Assembly (NCBI GenBank): GCA_900473205.1
Contig: UCLB01000001.1
Span: forward strand, 268,392 to 332,391
Length of the DNA stretch: 64,000 bases
Source: Hyphomicrobiales bacterium
Lineage (GTDB): Bacteria > Pseudomonadota > Alphaproteobacteria > Rhizobiales > Rhizobiaceae
Direction: 5' to 3'
A program made the position numbers and the translations under genes. Of this stretch, positions 8,991 to 17,495 are shown in pieces. Positions within the stretch are counted from its first letter, which is position 1. Each line of letters starts with the position of its first letter. The notes under the pieces are model-generated. The model saw only the letters and a program-made list of their open reading frames with translations, ran no database searches and was not told where the DNA came from.

Positions 8991-9902
8991 ATGAAAAAGA
9001 CACTGACCGCGTTGTCGATTGCCGTCGCCACACTGGCGGCAAGTTCGGCTCTTGCGCAGGATGCCAAGCTCAAGATCGGCATGACCTTTCAGGAAATGAA
9101 CAATCCGTATTTCGTATCGATGAAGGAAGCGCTGGATGAGGCCGCCAAATCCATTGGTGCAGAGGTGATCGTCACCGATGCCGCACATGACGTCGCTAAA
9201 CAGATTTCCGACGTCGAGGATATGCTGCAGCAGAAGATCGACATCCTGCTTTTCAACCCAACCGACTCCGCTGGCGTTGAAGCTGCGGTGCAGGCGGCGA
9301 AGGCGCAGAACGTCATTGTCGTTGCGGTGGATGCCAATGCCAACGGTCCGGTCGATACGTTCGTCGGATCGAAAAACAAAGATGCCGGTTACCAGTCTTG
9401 CCAGGCACTCGGCAAGGCGATTAACGGTGAAGGTGAGGTAGCGATCCTCGACGGCATACCTGTCGTGCCGATCCTGCAGCGTGTCGAAGGCTGCAAGGAA
9501 GCGCTTGCCGAATTCAAGGGCATCAAGCTGGTCGATACACAAAACGGACGTCAGGACCGCTCGGTCGCTCTCGGCGTCGTCGAGAACATGTTGCAATCGC
9601 GTCCTAACCTGAAGGGCATCTTCTCCGTCAATGACGGGGGCGCTATGGGCGCTCTGGCCGCCATTCAGGGTTCTGGCCGTGACGTCAAGTTGACCTCGGT
9701 CGATGGCGCACCCGAGGCCGTCAAGGCTATCGCAGAAGGCACGCAGTTCGTGCAAACGACGGCACAGTTCCCGCGCGACCAGGTGCGCGTCGGCCTTGCC
9801 ATGGCGCTTGCCCAGAAATGGGGTGCGCGCGTGGTGCCGAAGGAAGTGCCGATCGATGTGCGCGCCGTCACCAAGGAAAACGCTGCCGATTTCAGCTGGT
9901 AA
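8991..9902 (+). CDS. Sugar-binding periplasmic protein (CUT2, RbsB type)
   Basis: Periplasmic binding protein of a ribose-type importer, 303 residues. The ATG at 8991 follows AGGGAGGAAAC. A Sec signal peptide (MKKTLTALSIAVATLAASSALAQ) is followed by the family's KIGMTFQEMNNPYF start. Conserved features include DILLFNPTDS, VVAVDANAN and the hinge FSVNDGGAMGALAAIQ. It is upstream of the ATPase and permease genes. Together with the two dehydrogenases and the kinase downstream, it probably takes up a pentitol or pentose, but the ligand cannot be read from sequence. Confidence 0.92.
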   Translation: MKKTLTALSIAVATLAASSALAQDAKLKIGMTFQEMNNPYFVSMKEALDEAAKSIGAEVIVTDAAHDVAKQISDVEDMLQQKIDILLFNPTDSAGVEAAVQAAKAQNVIVVAVDANANGPVDTFVGSKNKDAGYQSCQALGKAINGEGEVAILDGIPVVPILQRVEGCKEALAEFKGIKLVDTQNGRQDRSVALGVVENMLQSRPNLKGIFSVNDGGAMGALAAIQGSGRDVKLTSVDGAPEAVKAIAEGTQFVQTTAQFPRDQVRVGLAMALAQKWGARVVPKEVPIDVRAVTKENAADFSW

Positions 9903-9916
9903 GCGCCTATCGAGCG

Positions 9917-9942
9917 TCACCCTCGCCACAGGGCGGGGGTGA
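9917..9942 (+). terminator. Intercistronic hairpin after the CUT2 binding-protein gene
   Basis: An 11-bp stem with one T/G wobble (tcaccctcgcc at 9917-9927 against 9932-9942) lies between the binding-protein and ATPase genes of one operon. Such hairpins in ABC operons commonly protect the upstream transcript or partly stop transcription, so that the binding protein is made in excess over the membrane subunits. Confidence 0.5.
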
Positions 9943-9972
9943 TCCCTATCCATTCAATTGCGGGAGGAAGCG

Positions 9973-11475
9973 ATGCTCGAACTCAGAGGCATCAAGAAAA
10001 GCTTCGGCAAAATCGAGGTTCTGCACGGCGTCGATCTCACCGTGCAGGCGGGCGAGGTTCATGCTCTCCTGGGCGAGAACGGTGCCGGAAAATCGACGCT
10101 GATGAAGATTCTGTGCGGTATTCTCAAGCCCAGCGAAGGCGAAATCCGGATCGATGGCGAGGCACGTCAGTTCGCCGACTACAACGAGGCCATCGATGCA
10201 GGCATCGGCGTGGTCTTTCAGGAGTTTTCGCTGGTTCCCTATCTGAACGCGGTCGAAAACATGTTTCTGGCGCGCGAACTCAGCAATGGCCTCGGTTTCA
10301 TGAAGCGGGCCGCCATGCGCAAACGTGCTGGCGGTATCATGAAGCAGCTCGGCATCGCCATTCCGCTCGGTGTACCCATTCGCAGCCTGTCGGTCGCGGA
10401 ACAGCAATTCGTCGAAATTGCCAAGGCACTGGCGCTCGACGCCCGTATCCTCGTGCTGGACGAACCAACGGCGACGCTGACGCCTGCCGAAGTCGAGCAC
10501 CTCTTCCGGGTGATGAGAAGCCTTCGCGCTCAAGGCGTTGCCATCATCTTCATCTCGCATCATCTGGAGGAAATCTTCGAAATATGCGACCGCATCACCG
10601 TGCTTCGTGATGGCGAATATGTCGCTTCCTGCGATGTTGCCGAGGTGGATCAGTCGCGGCTTGTCGAGATGATGGTTGGGCGCCGGATCGAGAATAGTTT
10701 TCCGCCTAAGCCAGTCATTCCTGCCGACGCTAATGTCGTACTCGATGTGGAAGAAGTCCAGCTCGCCAAGGGCGGCCCTGTTTCCAGCTTCCAATTGCGG
10801 GCAGGGGAAATTTTAGGTTTTGCCGGTCTGGTCGGCTCCGGTCGAACGGAAACGGCACTGGCCATGCTGGGTGCTTATCCCGCTGCGCGCTGCAGGCTGC
10901 GGATGAATGGCGTGGAGATACGCTTTGCCGACCCTTCCGAAGCGCTGGCTGCCGGTATCGGTCTTCTGCCAGAAAGCCGGAAGGAACAAGGGCTGATCAC
11001 CAGCTTCCCCATTCTGCATAACGTCTCGCTCAACAATTACGGCAAATATCTTCTCGGCCATTTCTTCATCAACCGCAGCCGCGAGCTGAGCGATACCCGC
11101 GCGGCCATGCAGAGCGTGCGCGTTAAGGCTCCAAACCCGCATGTACGTGTCGATACTCTCTCAGGCGGTAATCAGCAGAAGGTCGTGATCGCCCGCTGGA
11201 TCAACCACAATATGAAAGTGCTGATCTTTGACGAGCCGACGCGCGGCATCGATGTCGGAGCAAAAACCGAGATTTACCAGCTTATGCGCGATTTCACCGC
11301 GCGTGGCTATTCCATCATCATGATTTCGTCGGAGCTGCCGGAAGTGATCGGCATGTCCGATCGGGTCTGCGTTTTCCGCTCGGGAGGCATCGTCGCGACC
11401 GTGGAAGGCGACGCAATCACCTCCGAAGAGGTAATGACCCACGCAACAACCGGGAGAACACGACATGTCGCATGA
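9973..11475 (+). CDS. Sugar ABC transporter ATP-binding protein (CUT2, RbsA type)
   Basis: Fused double ATPase typical of ribose-type importers, 500 residues. The first domain has a complete Walker A (GENGAGKST, near residue 36), the signature [15 protein letters not shown] and Walker [12 protein letters not shown]. The second has the degenerate P-loop GLVGSGRTE expected in RbsA proteins, the signature [14 protein letters not shown] and [14 protein letters not shown] chose the ATG at 9973 because GGGAGGAAG precedes it; a TTG 15 bases upstream is less likely. Its end overlaps the permease start by 11 bases. Confidence 0.93.
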   Translation: MLELRGIKKSFGKIEVLHGVDLTVQAGEVHALLGENGAGKSTLMKILCGILKPSEGEIRIDGEARQFADYNEAIDAGIGVVFQEFSLVPYLNAVENMFLARELSNGLGFMKRAAMRKRAGGIMKQLGIAIPLGVPIRSLSVAEQQFVEIAKALALDARILVLDEPTATLTPAEVEHLFRVMRSLRAQGVAIIFISHHLEEIFEICDRITVLRDGEYVASCDVAEVDQSRLVEMMVGRRIENSFPPKPVIPADANVVLDVEEVQLAKGGPVSSFQLRAGEILGFAGLVGSGRTETALAMLGAYPAARCRLRMNGVEIRFADPSEALAAGIGLLPESRKEQGLITSFPILHNVSLNNYGKYLLGHFFINRSRELSDTRAAMQSVRVKAPNPHVRVDTLSGGNQQKVVIARWINHNMKVLIFDEPTRGIDVGAKTEIYQLMRDFTARGYSIIMISSELPEVIGMSDRVCVFRSGGIVATVEGDAITSEEVMTHATTGRTRHVA

Positions 11476-12448
11476 TGCGGACGCTATTACCGGCGCTCAG
11501 GCAGAGGCCGCGACGCCAATCTGGAAATCGATCATCCATTCGCCGCTGGCGCTGCCATTGGCCGGTTTGATCGTTGTCTCGTTGCTGATGGGGTTTGCCT
11601 CGGACAACTTCTTTTCCGTTCCGAACATTCTCAATGTTTTGAGACAGGTTTCCATCGTCGCTATCCTCGCCGTCGGCATGACCTTCGTCATCCTGACGGG
11701 CGGCATCGACCTTTCTGTCGGTGCGGTCATGGCGCTGGCGGGTACGATTGCAGCTGGGCTTATGGTGCATTTCGGCATGCCGGGCTGGGCCGGTTTGCTC
11801 GCCGGTGTCGCTCTAGCGATCGGGCTCGGGCTGTTCAACGGCATTCTGGTCGCATGGGGCCGCATGCCAGCCATCATCGTCACCCTTGCCACGATGGGCA
11901 TCGCCCGCGGTGCAGGCCTGATCTATTCGGGCGGTTACCCGGTCTCTGGCTTGCCCTCGTGGATTTCCTGGTTCGGCGTTGGCCGCATCGGTGTCATTCC
12001 AGTGCCGGTGATCGCCATGGTCATTGTCTATGCACTGGCTTGGGTGCTGCTGGAACGCACCGCCTTCGGACGCCACGTCTATGCCATCGGCGGCAATGAG
12101 ACGGCTGCGAAACTCTCAGGCGTCAAAACCGGGCGCATCAAGCTTGCCGTTTATGCCCTCTCAGGGCTTACCGCTGGCCTCGCCGCCATCATCCTGACCG
12201 GCCGCCTGATGTCCGGCCAGCCAAATGCGGGTGTCGGTTTCGAACTCGATGCCATCGCCGCCGTCGTTCTTGGTGGAACGGCGATTGCAGGCGGGCGCGG
12301 CTTGATCCTCGGGACGCTGATCGGCGCGGTGCTTCTCGGCATTCTCAACAATGGCCTGAACCTCATGGGTATCAACCCCTATCTGCAGGACATCATCCGC
12401 GGCTTCATCATCCTTCTCGCCATCTACATCGCGCGAGAATGGCGCTGA
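11465..12448 (+). CDS. Sugar ABC transporter permease (CUT2, RbsC type)
   Basis: Inner-membrane permease, 327 residues with eight to ten hydrophobic segments. The family signatures [16 protein letters not shown] and [14 protein letters not shown] are both present, as are [10 protein letters not shown] and the C-terminal [20 protein letters not shown]. It forms the channel of the importer, presumably as a homodimer. It is translationally coupled to the ATPase gene through an 11-base overlap. Confidence 0.93.
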   Translation: MSHDADAITGAQAEAATPIWKSIIHSPLALPLAGLIVVSLLMGFASDNFFSVPNILNVLRQVSIVAILAVGMTFVILTGGIDLSVGAVMALAGTIAAGLMVHFGMPGWAGLLAGVALAIGLGLFNGILVAWGRMPAIIVTLATMGIARGAGLIYSGGYPVSGLPSWISWFGVGRIGVIPVPVIAMVIVYALAWVLLERTAFGRHVYAIGGNETAAKLSGVKTGRIKLAVYALSGLTAGLAAIILTGRLMSGQPNAGVGFELDAIAAVVLGGTAIAGGRGLILGTLIGAVLLGILNNGLNLMGINPYLQDIIRGFIILLAIYIAREWR

Positions 12449-12486
12449 CCGAAAACCTCCCAACCATACATCACAGGAGAAACCAA

Positions 12487-13218
12487 ATGGCTCAATCACT
12501 GGAAGGCAAGATTGCCGTAATAACCGGCGCTGCCTCAGGCATCGGACTAGCGACCACCGAAAAGCTGCTGGAAAATGGCTGCACGGTCGTCATGGTCGAC
12601 TGGAACGAGAAGGCGCTGAATGAGCTTGTCGCCAAGCTCGGCAAAAATGCCATTCCACAGGTCACCAACCTGCTCGACGCTGAAAGCTGCGCGGCAATGG
12701 TGCCGGAGATTCTCGCGAAGGTCGATCACATCGACATCCTCTATTGCAACGCTGGCACTTATATCGGTGGCGATCTCACCGAAACCACAGCCGAAGAGAT
12801 TGACCGCATGCTCAATCTCAACATCAATGCGGTCATGAAGAACGTTCATGCCGTCGTGCCGCATATGAGCGAACGCAAGACCGGCGACATCATCGTTACC
12901 AGTTCGATTGCCGGGCATTACCCGACTCATTGGGAGCCGGTCTATGCTGGCTCCAAATGGGCCGTCACCTGCTTCGTTCAGACCATGCGCCGCCAGATGA
13001 TCCCCCATGGGGTGCGTGTCTCGCAGGTTTCTCCGGGGCCTGTGCTGTCGGCACTGCTGGCAGATTGGCCGGAAGAAAACCTTCGCAAGGCAAAGGAGTC
13101 GGGTAGCATCATCGAACCCTCGGAAGTCGCAGATGCTGTGGAATATATTCTGACCCGCAACCGGAATGTGACGATCCGCGATATGCTGGTGTTGCCAACC
13201 AATTTTGACCGCGTCTAA
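12487..13218 (+). CDS. Short-chain dehydrogenase/reductase, polyol (ribitol/sorbitol) dehydrogenase-like
   Basis: Classical SDR of 243 residues acting on a sugar alcohol or ketose with NAD(P). The cofactor motif is TGAASGIG near residue 13, the structural motif is NAG and the catalytic pair is YAGSK, preceded by SSIAGHYP with its active-site Ser. The ATG at 12487 follows CAGGAGAAA. It lies 38 bases after the permease gene and upstream of an FGGY kinase gene. This fits a route in which an imported pentitol is oxidised to a pentulose and then phosphorylated; similarity to rhizobial ribitol 2-dehydrogenases is my impression, and the substrate is not proven. Confidence 0.88.
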   Translation: MAQSLEGKIAVITGAASGIGLATTEKLLENGCTVVMVDWNEKALNELVAKLGKNAIPQVTNLLDAESCAAMVPEILAKVDHIDILYCNAGTYIGGDLTETTAEEIDRMLNLNINAVMKNVHAVVPHMSERKTGDIIVTSSIAGHYPTHWEPVYAGSKWAVTCFVQTMRRQMIPHGVRVSQVSPGPVLSALLADWPEENLRKAKESGSIIEPSEVADAVEYILTRNRNVTIRDMLVLPTNFDRV

Positions 13219-13232
13219 GCGGATAAATGCGT

Positions 13233-13264
13233 CGTCGCGCTTGGTCTGCGGACATGGCGCGACG
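13233..13264 (+). repeat. Inverted repeat between the first SDR and the kinase gene
   Basis: An 8-bp inverted repeat (cgtcgcgc at 13233-13240, gcgcgacg at 13257-13264) with a 16-base spacer lies just upstream of the kinase ribosome-binding site. It may form a transcript hairpin; its role is unknown. Confidence 0.3.
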
Positions 13265-13286
13265 AGTTTGATAAGTGGAGGATGTC

Positions 13287-14921
13287 ATGGACGGATATTT
13301 TATTGGCGTTGATGTTGGGACCGCGTCCACGCGGGCCGGGGTCTTCGATGCTGCTGGCACACTGCTGGCCTCTGCCAAGCATGACATCTTGATCTTCCGC
13401 GATGATAATGGCCATGTGGAGCAATCGAGCGTGCAGATATGGGACGCCGTCTGCACTGCGGTCCGCGATGCGGTTGGGTCTGCCAGCATTGATCCGGCCT
13501 CCGTTGCTGGTCTGGGTTTCGATGCAACCTGCTCTCTGGTGGTCGAGGGTGCCGCTGGCGGTGTCGGCGATCCGCAGCACCCGGAACGCGACATCATCGT
13601 CTGGATGGACCATCGCGCGATAGGACAGGCCCGGCGGATCAACGCGATGGGACATGCTGTCCTGTCCTATGTCGGTGGCGTCATCTCGCCGGAGATGCAA
13701 ACACCGAAACTGCTCTGGTTGAAAGAAAACCGACCGGATATTTATTCAAGTGCCCGGAATTTCTTTGATCTGACTGACTTCCTGACCTGGAAGGCAACGG
13801 CCGCTTTGGAGCGCTCATCCTGCACAGTCACCTGCAAATGGACTTATCTCGCTCACGAGGAACGCTGGGACGAAAGCTACTTCGAAGCCATTGGGCTGGA
13901 CGATCTCGCCGCAGACGGCTTCAGACGCATCGGGGAGCGCATCGTGCCTCCCGGTACCCCGCTTGGCGCCGGCCTGACGCCTGAGGCGGCGCAAGCGATG
14001 GGTTTGCGACCCGGCATTGCCGTGGCGGCAGGGCTGATCGATGCGCATGCTGGTGGCATCGGCACCGTTGCAGCGCGAGGTGGCGCGGAGAACCCTGCCA
14101 CCTGCCTCGGTTATGTCTTCGGCACGTCGTCCTGCACCATGACCACGACGTCAGAACCAGTTTCCGTGCCGGGAGTCTGGGGGCCGTATTACTCCGCCAT
14201 GGTGCCCGGCATGTGGCTCAACGAAGGTGGCCAGTCTGCTGCTGGCGCGGCAATTGACCAGTTGCTGAGCCTGCATCCCTACGCGGAAAAAGCAAAGCTG
14301 GAGGCTGCGGGGGAAGGGCTTGGCCTGCCACAATGGCTGGCCGGGCGTGCACTGGCGTCGGTTGATGACCCGTCGCAAGCGGTGTTTCTTGCTGGTCAGG
14401 TGAACGTCGTTCCCGAGTTTCTCGGTAATCGCGCACCCTTCGCCGATCCCTCAGCGCGTGCGGTCGTTATGGGGTTGGGAATGGAAACCGGCCCCGAAAA
14501 TCTGGTGGCGCTGTATATCGCAGGCCTTTGCGGTCTCGGTTATGGCCTGCGCCAGATCATCGACACGCAGGCAGAACATGGCATCTCTATCTCCTCGATT
14601 TCAGTTTCGGGCGGTGCTGGAACCCACAAGCTGACCCGTCGGATTCTGGCGGATGCGACCGGCGTGGCTGTCGAGGTGACAGCCTGCCCCGAGCCGGTTC
14701 TACTCGGCTCCGCCATGCTGGCCGCCGTTGCGGCGAGGACTTACCCCGATTTACAGACCGCCATGCCCGCCATGTCGAGCCTTGCCGGTCGCAGTGAGCC
14801 TGCCTCTGGCCCTGTGCATGCTCTGCACGAGGCACGCTACAAGGCCTTCCTTAAAATTCAAAACCTTGCGCGCGAGGTGCGCGATGACATCGAGCCATTA
14901 TTGAGTACGGGCTCGCACTAA
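13287..14921 (+). CDS. FGGY-family pentulose kinase (ribulokinase-like)
   Basis: ATP-dependent carbohydrate kinase of 544 residues, the size of the D-ribulokinase/FGGY-pentulose-kinase branch. It opens with the phosphate-binding strand FIGVDVGTASTRAGVFD, has WMDHRA in the sugar pocket, and a second ATPase strand FGTSSCTM. The C-terminal SVSGGAGTHKLTRRILADA matches the family signature with the adenine-binding region. The ATG at 13287 follows GGAGG. Between two dehydrogenase genes and downstream of a CUT2 importer, it probably phosphorylates the ketopentose made by one of those dehydrogenases. D-ribulose is the best guess; L-ribulose or xylulose are alternatives. Confidence 0.9.
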   Translation: MDGYFIGVDVGTASTRAGVFDAAGTLLASAKHDILIFRDDNGHVEQSSVQIWDAVCTAVRDAVGSASIDPASVAGLGFDATCSLVVEGAAGGVGDPQHPERDIIVWMDHRAIGQARRINAMGHAVLSYVGGVISPEMQTPKLLWLKENRPDIYSSARNFFDLTDFLTWKATAALERSSCTVTCKWTYLAHEERWDESYFEAIGLDDLAADGFRRIGERIVPPGTPLGAGLTPEAAQAMGLRPGIAVAAGLIDAHAGGIGTVAARGGAENPATCLGYVFGTSSCTMTTTSEPVSVPGVWGPYYSAMVPGMWLNEGGQSAAGAAIDQLLSLHPYAEKAKLEAAGEGLGLPQWLAGRALASVDDPSQAVFLAGQVNVVPEFLGNRAPFADPSARAVVMGLGMETGPENLVALYIAGLCGLGYGLRQIIDTQAEHGISISSISVSGGAGTHKLTRRILADATGVAVEVTACPEPVLLGSAMLAAVAARTYPDLQTAMPAMSSLAGRSEPASGPVHALHEARYKAFLKIQNLAREVRDDIEPLLSTGSH

Positions 14922-14956
14922 CCCGCCGCAACACACGCATATCTGGAGGAGACATC

Positions 14957-15682
14957 ATGCAGTTTTCAGGCAAATCCGTCATCATCACCGGCGCCGGAAA
15001 GGGTATCGGCAGGGCCTGTGCCAAAATCATGGCGGAGCGAGGGGCAAAAGTCGTCGCCCTCAGTCGCACCGCCTCCGATCTCGACAATCTGCGCGCTGAA
15101 ATCGGCGGCCGCTCGGTTGTCGTTGACCTCGCCGACCCGGCAGCGACGCGTCGGGCCATGGCGCAGGCGGGAACAGCGGATTTCCTCATCAACAGCGCTG
15201 GCATCAATGTGCTGGAAACGAGTTTCGACATGACGGAAGAGGGCTACGAAGCCGTCCTGGGCATCAACCTGCGTGCAGCCCTCATCACCTGCCAGGAGTT
15301 TGGCCGCGCGCGTGTCGCAGCTGGCGGCGGCGGTGCTATCGTCAACATCACCTCCATCGCCGGACATCGTGGCTTTGCCGAGCATCTTTGCTACGCGGCC
15401 TCAAAAGCAGGGCTGGAAGGTGCAACACGCGTCTTCGCCAAGGAATTCGGCCCACACGGTATTCGCGTCAACGCCGTGGCGCCGACGATTACGCTCACCG
15501 AACTCGCAATGGCCGCCTGGAGCGATCCGGTCAAGTCTCAGCCCATGATGGCCCGTCATCCAGTGGGCCGCTTTGCCGAGGTTGACGACGTCGCGCGCAC
15601 GATCGCCGCGCTGCTTTCGCCAGATACGGCGATGGTCAACGGTGCTGTTCTGAGCGTTGACGGGGGCTTTCTGGCCGTCTGA
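14957..15682 (+). CDS. Short-chain dehydrogenase/reductase (L-xylulose/carbonyl reductase-like)
   Basis: Classical SDR of 241 residues. The cofactor loop is TGAGKGIG near residue 11, followed by ALSRT, which favours NADP(H). The catalytic segment is ITSIAGHRGF with YAASK, and the C-terminus GAVLSVDGGFLAV is standard. Its compact N-terminus and the LSRT signature recall mammalian and rhizobial L-xylulose (carbonyl) reductases. It is the last gene of the pentitol operon and could interconvert a second polyol/ketose pair. The start follows CTGGAGGAG. Confidence 0.88.
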   Translation: MQFSGKSVIITGAGKGIGRACAKIMAERGAKVVALSRTASDLDNLRAEIGGRSVVVDLADPAATRRAMAQAGTADFLINSAGINVLETSFDMTEEGYEAVLGINLRAALITCQEFGRARVAAGGGGAIVNITSIAGHRGFAEHLCYAASKAGLEGATRVFAKEFGPHGIRVNAVAPTITLTELAMAAWSDPVKSQPMMARHPVGRFAEVDDVARTIAALLSPDTAMVNGAVLSVDGGFLAV

Positions 15683-15761
15683 CGGGATGGCCCTCAGATC
15701 GACGTCGCGACTCGATGTGGCCTTTTTTGGGCTAGCTTCATTGCTGAACCCGTTATAAAGA

Positions 15762-15776
15762 TGATTATAATAATCA
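15762..15776. promoter_or_regulatory. Putative iron-responsive operator (IRO box) upstream of the ECF sigma gene
   Basis: The 15-base sequence tgattataataatca is a perfect 7-1-7 palindrome and matches the TGA-N9-TCA pattern of the RirA iron-responsive box known in rhizobia. It lies about 70 bases before the ECF sigma gene, overlapping a likely -10 element (tataat). This predicts repression when iron is plentiful. Fur-type or Irr-type binding is the alternative. Confidence 0.6.
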
Positions 15777-15845
15777 TGTATTATGGCGCTTAGATCGAGG
15801 CAATGGTCGCGTTAGGCGACCGCAGCCGTCGAGTGAAGTCCGTTT

Positions 15846-16352
15846 ATGAGTAGATCATTGCTGCACCTTTTGACGACGGAGGAAGAGGGCCGGTTGAACC
15901 GCTTTTTCCGTCAACGCCTTCGAGACCGAGAAGACGCAGCCGACGCAATGCAGGAGACCGCTTTACGCGCATTGCAGGTCTCGCAAGCGACCCTAATTGA
16001 AAACCCGAGGGCGTATCTTTTTCAGATCGCAAAATCTGTTGCACGATTAACCATCATTCGGCAGTCGCGGGACCGTGCGCTGTCGACCCCCTTGGAAGAC
16101 GGGCTTGCCGTACCCTGTAAGAGGCCGGATCAAGAGCAAATTGTCGCGGGACGCCAACATCTTATTATCATGGAGCGCGAGATTGAGAGTTTGCCAAAAC
16201 GCTGCCAGCAGGTTTTCGTGCTGAGCCGCATTCATGGATTGTCCAATGGCGAAATCGCAGCCAGACTCGGCATATCCCGAAATATGGTGGAAAAGCACAT
16301 CATAAAAGCCCTACTCCACTGCCGAGCAGCCCGCGCAAAAATAAATCTATGA
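15846..16352 (+). CDS. ECF RNA polymerase sigma factor, FecI type
   Basis: Iron-starvation sigma factor of 168 residues. Region 2 contains the DREDAADAMQETALRAL segment that binds the -10 element and core polymerase. Region 4 shows LPKRCQQVFVLSRIHGLSN followed by an HTH (EIAARLGISRNMVEKHI) that reads the -35 box. It is expected to be held or activated by the FecR protein encoded 80 bases downstream and to transcribe the TonB receptor gene. A probable iron box lies immediately upstream. Confidence 0.92.
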   Translation: MSRSLLHLLTTEEEGRLNRFFRQRLRDREDAADAMQETALRALQVSQATLIENPRAYLFQIAKSVARLTIIRQSRDRALSTPLEDGLAVPCKRPDQEQIVAGRQHLIIMEREIESLPKRCQQVFVLSRIHGLSNGEIAARLGISRNMVEKHIIKALLHCRAARAKINL

Positions 16353-16432
16353 TAGAACGTCAGGCGCTCGTGTCTTTCTCACTCTTTATATAAAGATGAC
16401 ACTTGATCCGATACGAGAACGGCGATCCTTCC

Positions 16433-17386
16433 ATGCGCAAAAAACAAAGCGACCTACCCGACGATGGTCTTGCCGACGAGGCCGCCTTGTGGGTGGCGCG
16501 CATGCAGTCATCCGATGCGACGGAGGCGGATCACAGTGCGTTTCAACAATGGCTTGCATCGCATCCCTCACATGCTTCGGCCTATGACGAGATGAAAAGC
16601 CTGTGGGGTGATATGCGCGATGTGCGTATTCCCCTTCCTGTTGATCGAAAGGGCCTTGGATCTGGCCGCGCCGTTGCGATCACCCTCGGTGTCATCTGTC
16701 TTTTGGGTTTGGCAGCTCTGCTATTCCAGCAAATCGGTGTGGTCGACCGTTTGCAGGCGGATTACTACACGGCTGTCGGTGAAACCCGTGTCGTTACCCT
16801 GGAAGACGGGACGCAGGTGGCGCTCAACACCGATGCGGCTATCCAGATCCGCTATACGGCGCGGGAGCGCCGCATCGTTCTTCTGCGTGGCGAGGCTTTC
16901 TTCGATGTGACGAAAAATCCGCAACGTCCCTTCATCGTCGATAGCGATGGATTGACGGCAAAAGCGCTTGGAACCCATTACTCCGTGCGGGCAGAAAACG
17001 GCTCGTTGCCGCAGGAGGTTCAGGTGGAGGAAGGTCAGGTCGAGGTGGCGACGCAAGCCGGTGCGGCACTGTTGGGCGCGGGCGATGTCGTTACGCGCGA
17101 CATCGATGGAAAGCTGCTTCGCTCCAAACAGGACGTTGCCAACAACACGGCCTGGCGCGAGGGTAAACTCGTTTTTTCCGGCCAGCCATTGCGTGAGGTT
17201 TTGAAAGTCCTTGAGCAGTATCGCCATGGCCGGATCGTGGTTCTGGATGAGCGGGCTGCGCGACTGAACGTTTCCGGCATCTTCGATCTCAAGGACACCG
17301 ATCAGGCGCTTCGTATTCTGGAGGCCGATCTCCCTGTCGCGGTAACGAGGCTCTCCGGCATGATGGTTGTCGTCCGCTCCCAATAA
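16433..17386 (+). CDS. FecR-family sigma-factor regulator
   Basis: Inner-membrane transducer, 317 residues. The cytoplasmic N-terminal DUF4880-like domain has WVARMQSSDATEADHSAFQQW and HPSHASAYDEM, which binds the sigma factor. A membrane helix (about residues 67-88) is followed by a periplasmic FecR domain with VVTLEDGTQVALNTDAAIQI and GEAFFDVTKNPQRPF, which senses the ligand-loaded receptor. I chose the ATG at 16433 because the conserved domain begins just after it. It is encoded between its sigma factor and the receptor, as expected for cell-surface signalling. Confidence 0.92.
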   Translation: MRKKQSDLPDDGLADEAALWVARMQSSDATEADHSAFQQWLASHPSHASAYDEMKSLWGDMRDVRIPLPVDRKGLGSGRAVAITLGVICLLGLAALLFQQIGVVDRLQADYYTAVGETRVVTLEDGTQVALNTDAAIQIRYTARERRIVLLRGEAFFDVTKNPQRPFIVDSDGLTAKALGTHYSVRAENGSLPQEVQVEEGQVEVATQAGAALLGAGDVVTRDIDGKLLRSKQDVANNTAWREGKLVFSGQPLREVLKVLEQYRHGRIVVLDERAARLNVSGIFDLKDTDQALRILEADLPVAVTRLSGMMVVVRSQ

Positions 17387-17495
17387 TTTTTTGCAAAACC
17401 ACGTCAGGATGTCGGGCCGCTTTTCACTCTAGGTCAGCAGAACGCATTGCGCCGTTGCGCAGTGAACTGCTGATCAGGTGTGGAAGGGACATGAA

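Noticed and set aside
8760..9953. 397-codon leftward open frame
   Set aside because: Antisense to the end of the AraC gene and the whole CUT2 binding-protein gene, both well supported.
9946..10794. 282-codon leftward open frame
   Set aside because: Antisense to the RbsA-type ATPase gene; no recognisable domain.
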